From: Propionibacteriaceae bacterium
GTDB lineage: Bacteria; Actinomycetota; Actinomycetes; Propionibacteriales; Propionibacteriaceae
Direction: 5' to 3'
Assembly (NCBI GenBank): GCA_031261485.1
Contig: JAISJO010000102.1
Span: forward strand, 26,005-90,004
Length of the DNA stretch: 64,000 nt
This document shows positions 8,968-18,227 of this stretch, in pieces. Both the position numbers and the translations under genes were made by a program. A model generated the notes under the pieces. The model was not told the origin of the DNA. It worked only from the letters and a program-made list of their open reading frames with translations, and made no database searches. Position 1 is the stretch's first letter. Each line of letters begins with the position of its first letter.

Positions 8968-9862
8968 CGGACCCGCTCCAACTGCTCCCCGGCGAACAGC
9001 AACTCGGGTTTCCATACGTGTGACCGGAACTCTGCAAGGAACTCGTCCTCGCTGGGCGTGAGAGTGAGCAGCCGGTCCAAGTATTCGCCAACCCGCTGCT
9101 GGGCGGCGAGCAGATCGAACCAGTCGCGTTTGCGCAGCACCGGCTGCAAATCTGTGCGAATCTTCCTCGGCGTCAAAGCGCTGATCGCCGCGCGGTCGGA
9201 TGGATCGGGGACAGTGTCGGTGCCGACAGCCAGATAGAACACCACGCTGCGGCGCAACAAATCAGCCTCTGCGTCCTGGGAGAATAGGTTGTTCGCTACG
9301 AGGTTGTTGATGTCGTACAGGTCACGGGCCGCACCTCTGGTCAGCAAAGCGACAATCTTCGAGGCGAAGACTTCGACAGGGGCAAGAGTGATGACGTTCA
9401 CCGCTCCGAGAACGCGAACTGGCCGGTGTTCGACTGGCAGAATGTGGGCACGCATCGAGTAGTTGATCTCGACCTTGATGTTGTCATTCACCCCAGCAGA
9501 GTTCATGTACGCCATACGGTCGCGTCCAGTGAATGGTGGTTGCGGGAGGATGTCAGGCGGTATCCGGATGCGGCCATGTGGCGGGCGATCACGGCGTCGA
9601 TTTGTGTTCTTTCAGCCATCATTTCCTCACGTGACCTGTTCCGCGTGTAGTCCAGGTCGATATCGACCGATAGACGCGGCAGATCGAACACAGTCAAGTT
9701 GATCGCAGTGCCTCCCTTCAACGCGAGAGTGTCACTAAGCAACGGATCGGAGTTGAAGAATGCGAGGACGTCCGCCAGTCGGAGCACTTTCTCGTACGTG
9801 TCGCGGATGAAGCCAAGTTCGGTAGCCTGCCGTCCTAGCAATGCCTTGTCGTACATGGGCAT
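8892..9862 (-). pseudogene. AbiEii-type nucleotidyltransferase toxin, split by a frameshift
   Basis: Two reading frames make one AbiEii/AbiGii protein. The first (9862-9503, 119 aa) has the nucleotidyltransferase core: KGGTAINL and SVDIDLDY with the metal-binding aspartates. The second (9515-8892, 207 aa) resumes with NSAGVNDNIKVEINYSMRAHILP and the helical C-terminal part (KIVALLTRGAARDLYDI). The total span of 971 nt is not a multiple of three, and the frames overlap by 13 nt. The ATG at 9862 overlaps the AbiEi stop (TGATG). AbiEii toxins are GTP-dependent nucleotidyltransferases of type IV toxin-antitoxin systems. As written the toxin is broken; a sequencing error or programmed -1 frameshifting are the alternatives. 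Confidence 0.8.
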
Positions 9863-10614
9863 CAGTTGCCTCCTTGGTTCAGGTCTTGTGGCACGACGAG
9901 TTGCCACTGGCGGTTGTAAACCCCATTGCTGCTGTTTCCGACGTAGCTCACGCCTTTGCCAATGTGGGCTTCGCAGGCGGTGAAGAACGTTTCAGGAAGT
10001 CGCAGTTGGTTGGCGTACAGGCCGAGCAGGAAACCAGTCTTCTGATACAGCGCCTGCTTGCTATAGTCCGCCAGGTAGTCCAGCAGCATGTCCGGGTCGA
10101 GAACAGGGACAAGCGACAGGCAGGCGAGCACCTCTTCCAGTCCGGCAATCTTGTCAACATCGTTAATGCTGTCCAGTACAGTGCGCTCCACATCGGTGAC
10201 CCTCACCCCGTCAGGCTGGACAGAGAACCCCCTCCTGAGACGGGTAGCGACATGCCGATAGGAGACACCGTCATAGTCGAACGGAGCGAACCGGCGATTG
10301 GTGGACACATAGGTTTCGTAGAGCACCTGGTTCGCCAGTCCGTGGTACTCGAACGCCGAATGATGCGACACGCAGGCATCCTCAGCGACCGCAGAAGCGA
10401 TCCGGTAGCGTGAAGCGACCGGTTGTCCGTCGTCTAGGCCGAGCACCACCCACAGGCCCCGCCGCACCAGATCGATCAGCCCGCGCTTGCGATACGAGGT
10501 CAACAGTGAGTCGGCTGCCTTCTCACTGCCCGTCAGCGCGACCACATCCGTGCGCGTGAAGCAGCGCAGTCGCAGCAACTCCGCATAGTGCTTCACCGCC
10601 CACACCTCCATCAT
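9862..10614 (-). CDS. AbiEi-type antitoxin/transcriptional regulator
   Basis: A 250-aa AbiEi-family protein: an N-terminal winged helix (about 7-60, YAELLRLRCFTRTDVVALTG) and a C-terminal domain with RVTDVERTVLDSI, the signature region of the family. AbiEi neutralises AbiEii and represses the abiE promoter. The start is uncertain: ATG at 10614, or the GTG at 10596, which has GGAGG at better spacing. It is translationally coupled to the frameshifted toxin and preceded by two tandem 23-bp repeats that fit the expected operator. The antitoxin frame is intact although the toxin is not. Confidence 0.82.
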   Translation of the reverse strand: MMEVWAVKHYAELLRLRCFTRTDVVALTGSEKAADSLLTSYRKRGLIDLVRRGLWVVLGLDDGQPVASRYRIASAVAEDACVSHHSAFEYHGLANQVLYETYVSTNRRFAPFDYDGVSYRHVATRLRRGFSVQPDGVRVTDVERTVLDSINDVDKIAGLEEVLACLSLVPVLDPDMLLDYLADYSKQALYQKTGFLLGLYANQLRLPETFFTACEAHIGKGVSYVGNSSNGVYNRQWQLVVPQDLNQGGN

Positions 10615-10670
10615 TCTTCAAAACTTGCGAGCTAACCCCATCAATTACCCGGATATCTTACCAGAATCCA

Positions 10671-10716
10671 AGGATGGAGTGCCAAGTCGAAGACTGGTGG
10701 AGTAGCAAGTCGAAGA
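10671..10716 (-). repeat. Two tandem 23-bp repeats at the abiE promoter
   Basis: Positions 10671-10693 and 10694-10716 are head-to-tail copies matching at 18 of 23 positions; both end in CAAGTCGAAGA on the plus strand. On the minus strand they lie just upstream of a TAAGAT hexamer (around 10660) that would serve the abiEi gene. Described AbiEi proteins bind pairs of about 23-bp repeats in their own promoters, so these are probably its operator. Confidence 0.6.
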
Positions 10717-10760
10717 TTATGCATGAATGCGTGGCATGGCCGACACCGCCAGCGACGAAA

Positions 10761-12623
10761 TCACCCGAGCGGATTCACGCCCATTTGGGCGAACGCTAGC
10801 CATGCGGTGGCTCCGACATGTACACGGTGGCCGTATGTCCACGGCAAGTCGGTGCCGCTGACTACAAATCCCGTGGTCACGCCGTCACGGTCGGCGGCGG
10901 TGATGGAGCCGTCTGATTCCGCTTTGCTGTTCAGGTAGTCGAGGATTTGACGGTACTTGTCCTCGTTCCCGACTGCCTTGTACGCCAGCGCGGTTTGTGC
11001 GGTTCCCTCCATCCAGACGCCATCGGAGTCTGAGTTGAAGTCGTAGCCGCCGTCGACCGCCATGCGCTGCTCTATGAACGCCAGGGTTTTCGCGGAATCC
11101 TTGAAATCATCGCCGAGGGCCAGAATCGCCCATGTGTTGGTGTCCAGCGGAAGCACGTCCTTGTTGGCAGTCACGCCATCGTCGCCGGTTCCAGTGTAGA
11201 AGTTACCTTGTCCCGCATCGTACATAGACAGCACGAAGGCCTTCGCGTGGGCGGATGCGTCGGTGTACTTCTGGTCGCCGGTCAGCGCGGCCAGCTGGGC
11301 GAACGCGGGTATCAGGTCGATGTTGTGTTCGGTGGATTTGTAGGTCGCCTTCGTCTGGTCAGGTTCCCAGCCCTCATAGCCGCCCGTGAAGCCACCTGTC
11401 TCGGATCGCAGGGTAAGGATGAAATCGCCAATGTCCTTTGCGGCAGCGAGGTATTGTGTCTGCTCAGGTGCGTTCTTGTACACATCGCACAGCGCCAGCA
11501 CCGCCCATGCCGCGTTGCCTGTGGATGTCGAAACGGCGTAGTAATCCTCATACCACTGCTTGTCCGTGGCATCCCAGAATCCAGGGACACGGGCAAAGTC
11601 TTCGCCTTTCGCCGATGCCCAACCAGGGAAACTGACGGGGTCGCCACTGGAATAGGCATTGCGCAACCGGTCATCCGAGTAATAGCGGTCATGCTGATAG
11701 GCGTACACAATCGCGTCGGCAATCTGGCGGGCCCGGTCATGCTTTCCGGCGTAAGTCAGGGCAAGGGCAGCGATGGCATTGTCGTAGACGTAAGCAAAAT
11801 TGTTGATGATCGCGTCGTCGCTGCCGGGCATGGCGGAGGCGTAACTCTGCAGGAACAGTGGGCTTTTCGCGGCGTTTGCGAACTCATACCGAATATCGTC
11901 GATAGAGAACCGAACTGTTGTCAGCGATGGGTTGGAGGCGTCGTTGGCCACCCAGCCGAATCCGCAAGCAACCCTGCTCAAGTCCGCACCTTTCAGCGAA
12001 AGCTCATACCTCTTCCATTCCTTGGCGAGGTTGACCGTGCCGAGTGAGATTTTCGGGGTGGTATCGGCAAACTCCGCTGTTTCCCCAGTCTCCTTCCAGC
12101 CAAATCCGCCCATGAAGAACTCCACGCTCTCCGCGCCGGTCTCGCCTTTGGCGTAGAAAACAAGTCTTTCCGCACCGGTCAGGTCTATCCCGGCGGCGAC
12201 TTGTCCGTCGTTGACGGCAGGGGCACTTGATCCGGCCTCCAGAGTTCCGTTCAGGAACATGTACCCGCCCCAAGAGTGTTGGGTCATGTCAAGCTCCGCC
12301 GCGATTCCGCTGATTCCAGACTGCCCCTCGGACGCTTCGTTCATTTCCGGGACATTGCGGTAGTTATCGCCCATGAAGGACTTCTGCGTGAAGTGGTTGA
12401 GCCCGTCCGCGTCGTCGCGGTACACCCAGAGGATATTGTCCTGCGCGGCCAACTGCGCCTCCAGCCAGTCTGCAGCAGCGGACTCCGGGTCAGGGATATC
12501 GAAAGGCGTCGACTCGGTCGGCTGAGTCTGTGACCCGGCGTCGGTCGTGTCGGTGGGATCGGTACACCCCAAGAGGGACAGGGCGAGCGTTGCTGCCACC
12601 AGAGATGATACGTATTTCTTCAT
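10761..12623 (-). CDS. Secreted lipoprotein with a carbohydrate-binding-like and an alpha/alpha-barrel domain
   Basis: A 620-aa protein. The signal peptide ends in SLLGC with Cys20 as lipid anchor, then a Thr/Asp/Ser/Pro linker. Residues of about 50-250 look like a beta-sandwich (repeated F/Y-rich strands, FSIDDIRYEF at the end). The remainder is helical with repeated AxxA and AYAGKHDRARQIADAI blocks, as in six-hairpin glycosidase folds (FARVPGFWD, NAAWAVLALCDVY, WMEGTAQTALAYKAVG). I cannot assign it to a numbered GH family. It stands alone on the minus strand between the abiE island and a polyol dehydrogenase gene. A role in surface glycan handling is inference. Confidence 0.7.
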   Translation of the reverse strand: MKKYVSSLVAATLALSLLGCTDPTDTTDAGSQTQPTESTPFDIPDPESAAADWLEAQLAAQDNILWVYRDDADGLNHFTQKSFMGDNYRNVPEMNEASEGQSGISGIAAELDMTQHSWGGYMFLNGTLEAGSSAPAVNDGQVAAGIDLTGAERLVFYAKGETGAESVEFFMGGFGWKETGETAEFADTTPKISLGTVNLAKEWKRYELSLKGADLSRVACGFGWVANDASNPSLTTVRFSIDDIRYEFANAAKSPLFLQSYASAMPGSDDAIINNFAYVYDNAIAALALTYAGKHDRARQIADAIVYAYQHDRYYSDDRLRNAYSSGDPVSFPGWASAKGEDFARVPGFWDATDKQWYEDYYAVSTSTGNAAWAVLALCDVYKNAPEQTQYLAAAKDIGDFILTLRSETGGFTGGYEGWEPDQTKATYKSTEHNIDLIPAFAQLAALTGDQKYTDASAHAKAFVLSMYDAGQGNFYTGTGDDGVTANKDVLPLDTNTWAILALGDDFKDSAKTLAFIEQRMAVDGGYDFNSDSDGVWMEGTAQTALAYKAVGNEDKYRQILDYLNSKAESDGSITAADRDGVTTGFVVSGTDLPWTYGHRVHVGATAWLAFAQMGVNPLG

Positions 12624-12755
12624 CAGCGCACCCAGCGTTTCACTAAAGAATGAATCATACCGCTGCCAAGGCGGTGCAGAAGTGAAGCAAGGTTCGGGAT
12701 TCGATACTGCGCATGTCCAGCCTGGCGCGCGGGATTCCTACCAAGTCATCAGGCT

Positions 12756-12824
12756 TTCCTAATTCGCGGTAGTCAGATTTCCTAATTTGCGGTAATTCAT
12801 CTTCTTAGTTTGCGGAAGTGATTC
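12756..12824. repeat. Three tandem 23-bp imperfect repeats
   Basis: Copies begin at 12756, 12779 and 12802, exactly 23 bp apart, with the shared core TTCCTAATTTGCGG (variants TTCCTAATTCGCGG and TTCTTAGTTTGCGG). They lie between the polyol dehydrogenase stop and the lipoprotein start, about 130-200 bp upstream of the lipoprotein ATG. Nothing directly beside them needs such an array. It may be the lipoprotein operator or the leftover control region of a deleted gene. Confidence 0.6.
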
Positions 12825-12875
12825 CTGCCAGCATCGCAGAAGGGGCAGTTCCTGGATAGGAACAGTGGCGCACCC

Positions 12876-14099
12876 TCAGGGAATGCTCGGGGGGTCGAAG
12901 CAGTCGCCTATCAGTTCCCGCTGTTCGGCAAAGCTGAAGCCGTGGTGGCGCAGGGCGGTGATTTGGGCCTGGAGAAGGGCCCAGTCGGCGTCGGACCAGT
13001 CGGTACCGGTGCGGTCTCGTGTGGCGCGGAGGTACAGTTCCGTGTCGCGGTGTTGCCACCCTTCTGTTACCTCCAAATTGACTGCTCCTGCTGCGACCGC
13101 GAGCGACAAATGGCGGCGAGGCGAGCCAGCTTCAATCGCAGCAGAGAAAGCACCGAAGACCCGGTCATCCGGCGCGAGTTTTCGGAGCGGGTCTCTCACG
13201 ACTCTGGCCACAGTGTCGCCCAGGGCCTTGTTGTCGAAGCGGTGCAGGAGGTCGTCAACGTGTTCGATGAGCGCGTCTGCAGGACGGTTGTACACCTTCG
13301 CCAGGGCGAGCGCGGACTCGACCATGGCGGCACGGGTGAAGTAGCGGATACCAGGGTCGACCGCGCCTTGCCATAGCAGTTCGTACCCGGCTTGTTGGGC
13401 GAGCAGGCCACACAAGTAATGCCCCATGTTATGGATGTACAACTTGCGGCACGTGAAGAACTCGAAATCGACGGTCTCATCGCAAACAAGACCGGGAACC
13501 CGAAGCGAGGGGCCTTTCATCGCGGCCACGTCGATGGGCAAAAAGCGGTAGGGCTCAGCGGCGATAGTCGTAGGCGAATGGATCTGGTCAGGAACGGGAA
13601 TCATCCGCCCGACAGATGTCTCCACCAGCCCGACACTTGAGTTGAGAAGGCTCTTCTCCGCAGCATTCAGTCCCGTGTTCAGCAGGTTGCGCATGACGAA
13701 GGCAGCCCTGGGAAGGTTTTCGCACAAGAGGATATCGATGGGATCGCCTCCTGCAGCTAGGCGATCAAGCAGGGCCTTCTGGAGGACAGGAGCGATTTCG
13801 GGTAGCACCGCAGCACCGACCGACGTGGCGATCACAGAGGCGGTGGCGATTTCAGCTGACACATAGTCAGTGTCTGTTGAGTACCCAGCGGTCACTGGGC
13901 CGACCTGCTTGACTGTCACTTCGGGGCCGACGGTTCGGTGTTCGTAGCACCCTTCAGTTCGCAACGTATCCACTACTCGTTCGTTGACATCGAGGAACGA
14001 AACCAACCAGCCCGCGTCGGAGAACAACTCGCCAATGAATCCGCGCCCCACTGCCCCGGCTCCAAAGATGACGATCTTGTCAGAGGTGTCGCCGCTCAT
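12876..14099 (-). CDS. Mannitol-1-phosphate 5-dehydrogenase-like NAD(P)-dependent polyol dehydrogenase
   Basis: A 407-aa protein of the MtlD/long-chain mannitol dehydrogenase family. The N-terminal Rossmann motif is IVIFGAGAVGRGFIGELF (residues 9-26), with an aspartate at the end of strand two as in NAD-preferring enzymes. The C-terminal helical domain carries HNMGHYLCG and RDPLRKLAPDDR, both typical of MtlD. The ATG is set by a four-base ATGA overlap with the PfkB kinase stop. Being third in a rhamnosidase-kinase-dehydrogenase operon, it may act on a phosphorylated intermediate of that sugar rather than on mannitol-1-phosphate. Family sure, substrate open. Confidence 0.85.
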   Translation of the reverse strand: MSGDTSDKIVIFGAGAVGRGFIGELFSDAGWLVSFLDVNERVVDTLRTEGCYEHRTVGPEVTVKQVGPVTAGYSTDTDYVSAEIATASVIATSVGAAVLPEIAPVLQKALLDRLAAGGDPIDILLCENLPRAAFVMRNLLNTGLNAAEKSLLNSSVGLVETSVGRMIPVPDQIHSPTTIAAEPYRFLPIDVAAMKGPSLRVPGLVCDETVDFEFFTCRKLYIHNMGHYLCGLLAQQAGYELLWQGAVDPGIRYFTRAAMVESALALAKVYNRPADALIEHVDDLLHRFDNKALGDTVARVVRDPLRKLAPDDRVFGAFSAAIEAGSPRRHLSLAVAAGAVNLEVTEGWQHRDTELYLRATRDRTGTDWSDADWALLQAQITALRHHGFSFAEQRELIGDCFDPPSIP

Positions 14100-15130
14100 T
14101 TTGTACCGAACAATCTGGCGAGTCCAGGGTCGAACTTGGCCACCGCCGAGGGTGTGGGGCGATCTCCGCTCATGACAACGACCGAGGCCGCTGCGGTCAG
14201 CGCCACGGAGTCCGCAGGCGTGAGTCCAGCGGCAAGGCCGTACAGCAGACCTGCGCTGGCCGCGTCCCCAGCGCCGGTTGAGGTGGCGATGCCATCTAGC
14301 TGGAGGGGAGGAGCCACGACGCGAGCCCCCGCCCATGTGCCAGCGAGCGCCGCCAAGACACGACCCCCACGACGAAGGCGCTCCGCACCACCAGCGCGCA
14401 ACACGAGGCCGTGCTCGCCTGCTGTCACCAATGCCACTGCCGCACCACGGCGCAAGAGCTCTTCGCTCAGTTCTTGTGCCAGTTCGAGCGATGGCGGGGC
14501 ATCGATAGGCAGCATGGAACGCAGGTCGTCCACACTCGGGCTGACAACGTCAGCTACCGCGAGAATTGCGTCGAGCAAGGCGCCCCAGTCCAACTTACCC
14601 ACAGGCCCATCGGGGTCGACCACAGCCAAATCGAGCGATGTTGTCGCCCCAACAAGATGGGCGCGCTCGAACAGCGACACTAGTGGACCAGGGCCGCCAA
14701 GCACCACGGAAGGAAGCAATGGTGGGTAACCAAAATGCAGCAGGTCGGTGTCGGTTCGTACACGCGCTGCGTCGAAGATGGCGTTGACACCGGTGTGATG
14801 CCAGAAGGTGCGGTCGGCTCCCCCAGGTTCCACCACGATGCTGTAGGAGGTGCCCGCGCCAGCCACTATGTCGGGCGCCCAGCGGCCTTCGGATGCGGCC
14901 GCCAGCAGTTGGGTCCCCAATGTGCCCAACCAGTCGTCGCCGACTGTGCCCTGTAGTTCGACGTCCGCCCCAAGGTCGAGAAGTGACAGGCCCGTGTTCG
15001 CCACGCAACCACCCAGCTTCACGCCGAGCGGGCCGATGTCGAACAGTTGCCCAGGCGTCAACCCCGCCCAGGCGGGCAACTGCGGAGTCAAGTCGACGCA
15101 GAAATGGCCAGCGACACTGATCTGGTACAT
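14096..15130 (-). CDS. PfkB-family carbohydrate kinase
   Basis: A 344-aa ribokinase-fold sugar kinase. It starts at ATG 15130 with AAAGGAG seven nt upstream. The substrate-side glycine motif is GGCVANTGLSL near residue 40. The catalytic signature TGAGDAASAG lies at 285-294 with Asp289 as general base. It follows the rhamnosidase gene on the same strand after about 180 bp and overlaps the polyol dehydrogenase start. Likely role: phosphorylation of a monosaccharide or polyol released from rhamnosides. It is not a rhamnulokinase, which belongs to the FGGY family, so a different sugar or a non-classical route is implied. Confidence 0.85.
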   Translation of the reverse strand: MYQISVAGHFCVDLTPQLPAWAGLTPGQLFDIGPLGVKLGGCVANTGLSLLDLGADVELQGTVGDDWLGTLGTQLLAAASEGRWAPDIVAGAGTSYSIVVEPGGADRTFWHHTGVNAIFDAARVRTDTDLLHFGYPPLLPSVVLGGPGPLVSLFERAHLVGATTSLDLAVVDPDGPVGKLDWGALLDAILAVADVVSPSVDDLRSMLPIDAPPSLELAQELSEELLRRGAAVALVTAGEHGLVLRAGGAERLRRGGRVLAALAGTWAGARVVAPPLQLDGIATSTGAGDAASAGLLYGLAAGLTPADSVALTAAASVVVMSGDRPTPSAVAKFDPGLARLFGTK

Positions 15131-15312
15131 GGGGCTCCTTTCCGTGCCAAACATCCGTCGGGCTCAGCGAACATCTCCGAGCGGCTATCGAAGGCCCACC
15201 TCTCGACGCCCTCCCGTTTGATGCCCTCACCCTCCACAACACCAAGCGTACGCGGCCAAGCGCCTCCCCATGAGCCGGGACGACCACCACGAGAGAGGCT
15301 AAGTCTCCATCC

Positions 15313-17955
15313 TCATGACGCCGAAATAGGGGAGACAGCAATTCGGTACGTTGTCCCCCCTCGTAGCAACCACGCGCGATCATGACTGGATGCCGAGTTG
15401 TTTTCGACACACGGCACAACTGGATCTGCTGGATCTGTGGCTACATCGAACTCAAGGGGCAGGCAAAGTTCCGCCTCAATTCCCACTGGTACCTGAATCG
15501 TCAAAGACACCTTGTCATCGACCCGGTTCCATGCAGACCTGAGGGTGCCTCGCACCGTGGACAGTTCTGCACAAGCGTGGCTGAGGCTTAGTTCCAGAGC
15601 GGGGCGGATGATGACTCGTGACATGCCGATGGCGTCGTCGGGGACCTGGATTCCAGCCAGACGTCGGTAGAACCAGGCGCCAACTGAGGCGTACATCGGA
15701 TGATTGTGAGAGTTCATGCCGCCACCAGTGGCATGCTCCCATCGTTCCCAAATTGTCGTCGCCCCGTTGCTCAACATGTATCCCCAACTGGGATAGGTGG
15801 TCTGCGTGACGAGTTCGAGTGCGAGGTCGGCATGCCCGTGATCGACCAGGGTTTCGAGAATGTACTTCGTGCAGAGATTACCCGTAGTCAGGTGGGTATC
15901 GTGTGCTCGGATGTCTGCCACAAGCGCTGCCACAGTGTCCGCCACATTGTTCGTTGGCACCAGATTGAGGTACAAAGCGATGGCATTGCAGGCCTGGTTA
16001 CCTGAGCCGTAGCCGATCCCAGGGCCACGATAGAACTCGGCGTGAAAGGCGGCCTTGATCGCGGCGGCATCGGCCGCCAACTGTTTGGCGTCCTCATCTC
16101 GGCCCAAGGCCTGGGCCATGCGCTGCAGCAGGAGTGCAGTCAGGTAATAGTGTGCGGTCGAAATCAGCGCTCCAGGGGTGTTCGCAGCGATCGCTGACAC
16201 CCCGTCGTCGCACTCGAGTGACTCGCCCTCAGGTGGCGCCCAGTCTCCGTAATAGCTGTACGAGACGATCCGACCAGTCGCCCGACTCGTCAAGTAGTCA
16301 TACCAGCGTCGAATGCCATCGAAGTGTGTGGCCGCAGTTCGCAGGTCCCCATGATGTGTGATCATTAGCCAGGGTATGAGCGCGTAACAGACGGACACTG
16401 GGTCTGCCGGGCGTGCCCCAAAGTGATAGGGCGCAGTGTCGGTGATCGCGCCGACACTGTCCTGGATGTCGGCGATGTCCTGGACCCATTTGGGCAGGAA
16501 ACGCGAGGTGTCGAAGGTGTGAACGAGTTCTTCACTGCGGGCAGCCAAATCGTTGAGCCACCCCATTCGCTCGTTTCGTTGTGGGCAATCGGTCGGAACG
16601 CCATGAACGTTGGACGCCTCCGTCCACCTGACGGCCTCGCTGATCGCATTGACCAGGTCGTTGTCACAGGTGAAGTGTCCGCGGAACGACATTGCCGACC
16701 GGACGACTTGAACGTCAACGTCCGAGGCCCGAAGCTCGCCCGGATAGCCTTCGATTTCGACGTAACGGAATCCGTGATAGGTAAACGTCGGTTCCCAAAC
16801 CTGTCGGCCACGCCCAGCCAGGATGAAGGTGTCCTGCGCCTGGGCGGAACGCAGATTCTCCTGATCGACTGTCCCGTCTGCGTGAAGTGACTCGGCGTAG
16901 CGAAGAGTAACCTGAGTGCCACGTGGCCCGTCGGCTGCGAGCCTTACCCAACCGGCCAGGTTTTGGCCCGTATCCACCACGAACAACCCAGGCCGGGGCG
17001 CTGTGATTGCAACAGGTGCGCGGGTTTCGACGACCTCGATTGGTTCCTGGGGCTGCGCTTCCACAGAACCACCAGGGGCATCGACAACCATGGCGTGGAA
17101 CAGTTCGCGCATCGGTGCGGCAACAAAGTCCAAGCCACCGTCGGCCCAACCAGGGTTTTCGAGTCGGGAGTCGTAGGTCTGACCGTCGTAGATACTGTCG
17201 TCCACAATCGGCCCCAGATACGCCATCCATCCGGGAGTATTCAGGTGGTTTCCGGTAGCAACGACGACATCCGAGCCGTCAGCGAGCGAAATCTCAAGTT
17301 GCGCGAGTAACTTGTGGCTCCCAGCCCAGCCGTGTCCCAAGATGGCACCCAAGACGTTGTCTCCCTCGTGCAGCAGGTCGGTCACGTCGAAAGTGCTGTA
17401 AGGAACTCGCACGCTCGTATCGGTCGGTGCCGGATCGAGAACTCTGCTCCCGACTTTCGCCCCGTTGAGGTGGGCCTCGTACCAGCCCAGGCCTGTGACA
17501 TACAGCCTGGCGCGAATAGGCTTGTCAGCCAGCACAAAGGGGCGTCGCAAGTAGAGTGCGCCTCGACTCGAACTGCCTGCGTGCCCCAGCCAATCGGCTC
17601 GCCAGTCTGCCGAATCGAGCAGTGCGATTTCGAACCAGTCCGGCTCGGAGTAAGGCCCCGGACGGCCACGATCATCCCAAAGTCGCACCTTCCACCACGG
17701 CCTTTGCCGACTGTGCAAGGCTGCCCCTGCGTACTCAATCAGCGGGGCGAGCGGCATGTCTTGCTGTCCGGAATCCCAGAGGTCTCCGATATCGTTGGCC
17801 AGCTTGTCCACGCTCGTTGCCACCAAGATCTGGTAGCCCGCCACGGTGCGTTCTGGCTCGCTAGTGAGGGCTTCCCACGAAAATCGAGGACGCGCCGTTC
17901 CCAGCCCCAGGGGACGTTCGGCGAACTCACATCGAAGGTTGGTCACTGTGAACAT
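15313..17955 (-). CDS. Alpha-L-rhamnosidase, GH78
   Basis: An 880-aa enzyme with no signal peptide. It opens with the N-terminal beta-sandwich common to GH78 (NLRCEFAERPLGL...RPRFSWE), continues with a jelly-roll rhamnosidase-N domain (about 135-290) and reaches the alpha/alpha barrel, whose hallmark DCPQRNERMGW is at 456-466 with Glu462. The usual Asp of DCPQRDER is Asn here. The C-terminal beta domain closes the protein. ATG 17955 follows AAAGGAGG; the longer upstream frame lacks a ribosome site. First gene of the minus-strand operon with the PfkB kinase and dehydrogenase, divergent from a sugar importer. Confidence 0.9.
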   Translation of the reverse strand: MFTVTNLRCEFAERPLGLGTARPRFSWEALTSEPERTVAGYQILVATSVDKLANDIGDLWDSGQQDMPLAPLIEYAGAALHSRQRPWWKVRLWDDRGRPGPYSEPDWFEIALLDSADWRADWLGHAGSSSRGALYLRRPFVLADKPIRARLYVTGLGWYEAHLNGAKVGSRVLDPAPTDTSVRVPYSTFDVTDLLHEGDNVLGAILGHGWAGSHKLLAQLEISLADGSDVVVATGNHLNTPGWMAYLGPIVDDSIYDGQTYDSRLENPGWADGGLDFVAAPMRELFHAMVVDAPGGSVEAQPQEPIEVVETRAPVAITAPRPGLFVVDTGQNLAGWVRLAADGPRGTQVTLRYAESLHADGTVDQENLRSAQAQDTFILAGRGRQVWEPTFTYHGFRYVEIEGYPGELRASDVDVQVVRSAMSFRGHFTCDNDLVNAISEAVRWTEASNVHGVPTDCPQRNERMGWLNDLAARSEELVHTFDTSRFLPKWVQDIADIQDSVGAITDTAPYHFGARPADPVSVCYALIPWLMITHHGDLRTAATHFDGIRRWYDYLTSRATGRIVSYSYYGDWAPPEGESLECDDGVSAIAANTPGALISTAHYYLTALLLQRMAQALGRDEDAKQLAADAAAIKAAFHAEFYRGPGIGYGSGNQACNAIALYLNLVPTNNVADTVAALVADIRAHDTHLTTGNLCTKYILETLVDHGHADLALELVTQTTYPSWGYMLSNGATTIWERWEHATGGGMNSHNHPMYASVGAWFYRRLAGIQVPDDAIGMSRVIIRPALELSLSHACAELSTVRGTLRSAWNRVDDKVSLTIQVPVGIEAELCLPLEFDVATDPADPVVPCVENNSASSHDRAWLLRGGTTYRIAVSPISAS

Positions 17956-18039
17956 GTGCGATTCCCTCCTTTGTCTGCTCAGCAGTATGGACACACGTTG
18001 GAGTCGTCTGCTGATGAAGATGCGCCATCCAACACTGGG

Positions 18040-18146
18040 ACTCTAGCTTTTGCCCCACAGTAGTATCGCTAGTGCTGACCGATTGCGGCCAGGTGCTGGC
18101 CGATATCGGCCATTCACTGGAGAACGCATGGCTGCCCACCTAGTGT
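18040..18146. promoter_or_regulatory. Divergent promoters with two 16-bp palindromic activator sites
   Basis: TGACCGATTGCGGCCA (18076-18091) and the perfect palindrome TGGCCGATATCGGCCA (18097-18112) are 21 bp apart. On the plus strand the second ends 28 nt before TAGTGT (18141-18146), the probable -10 of the ABC operon at 18228. On the minus strand the first ends 30 nt before TAGAGT (18045-18040), the probable -10 of the rhamnosidase operon. Neither promoter has a fair -35 box, as expected for activator-dependent promoters. Confidence 0.65.
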
Positions 18147-18227
18147 GAAACACAAGCCGTGGCGGCCTACGTGCTCAGGGGTGAGCCGTTGACCGTCGCA
18201 CCGCAATCCGAGATCAAAGGATGATAA

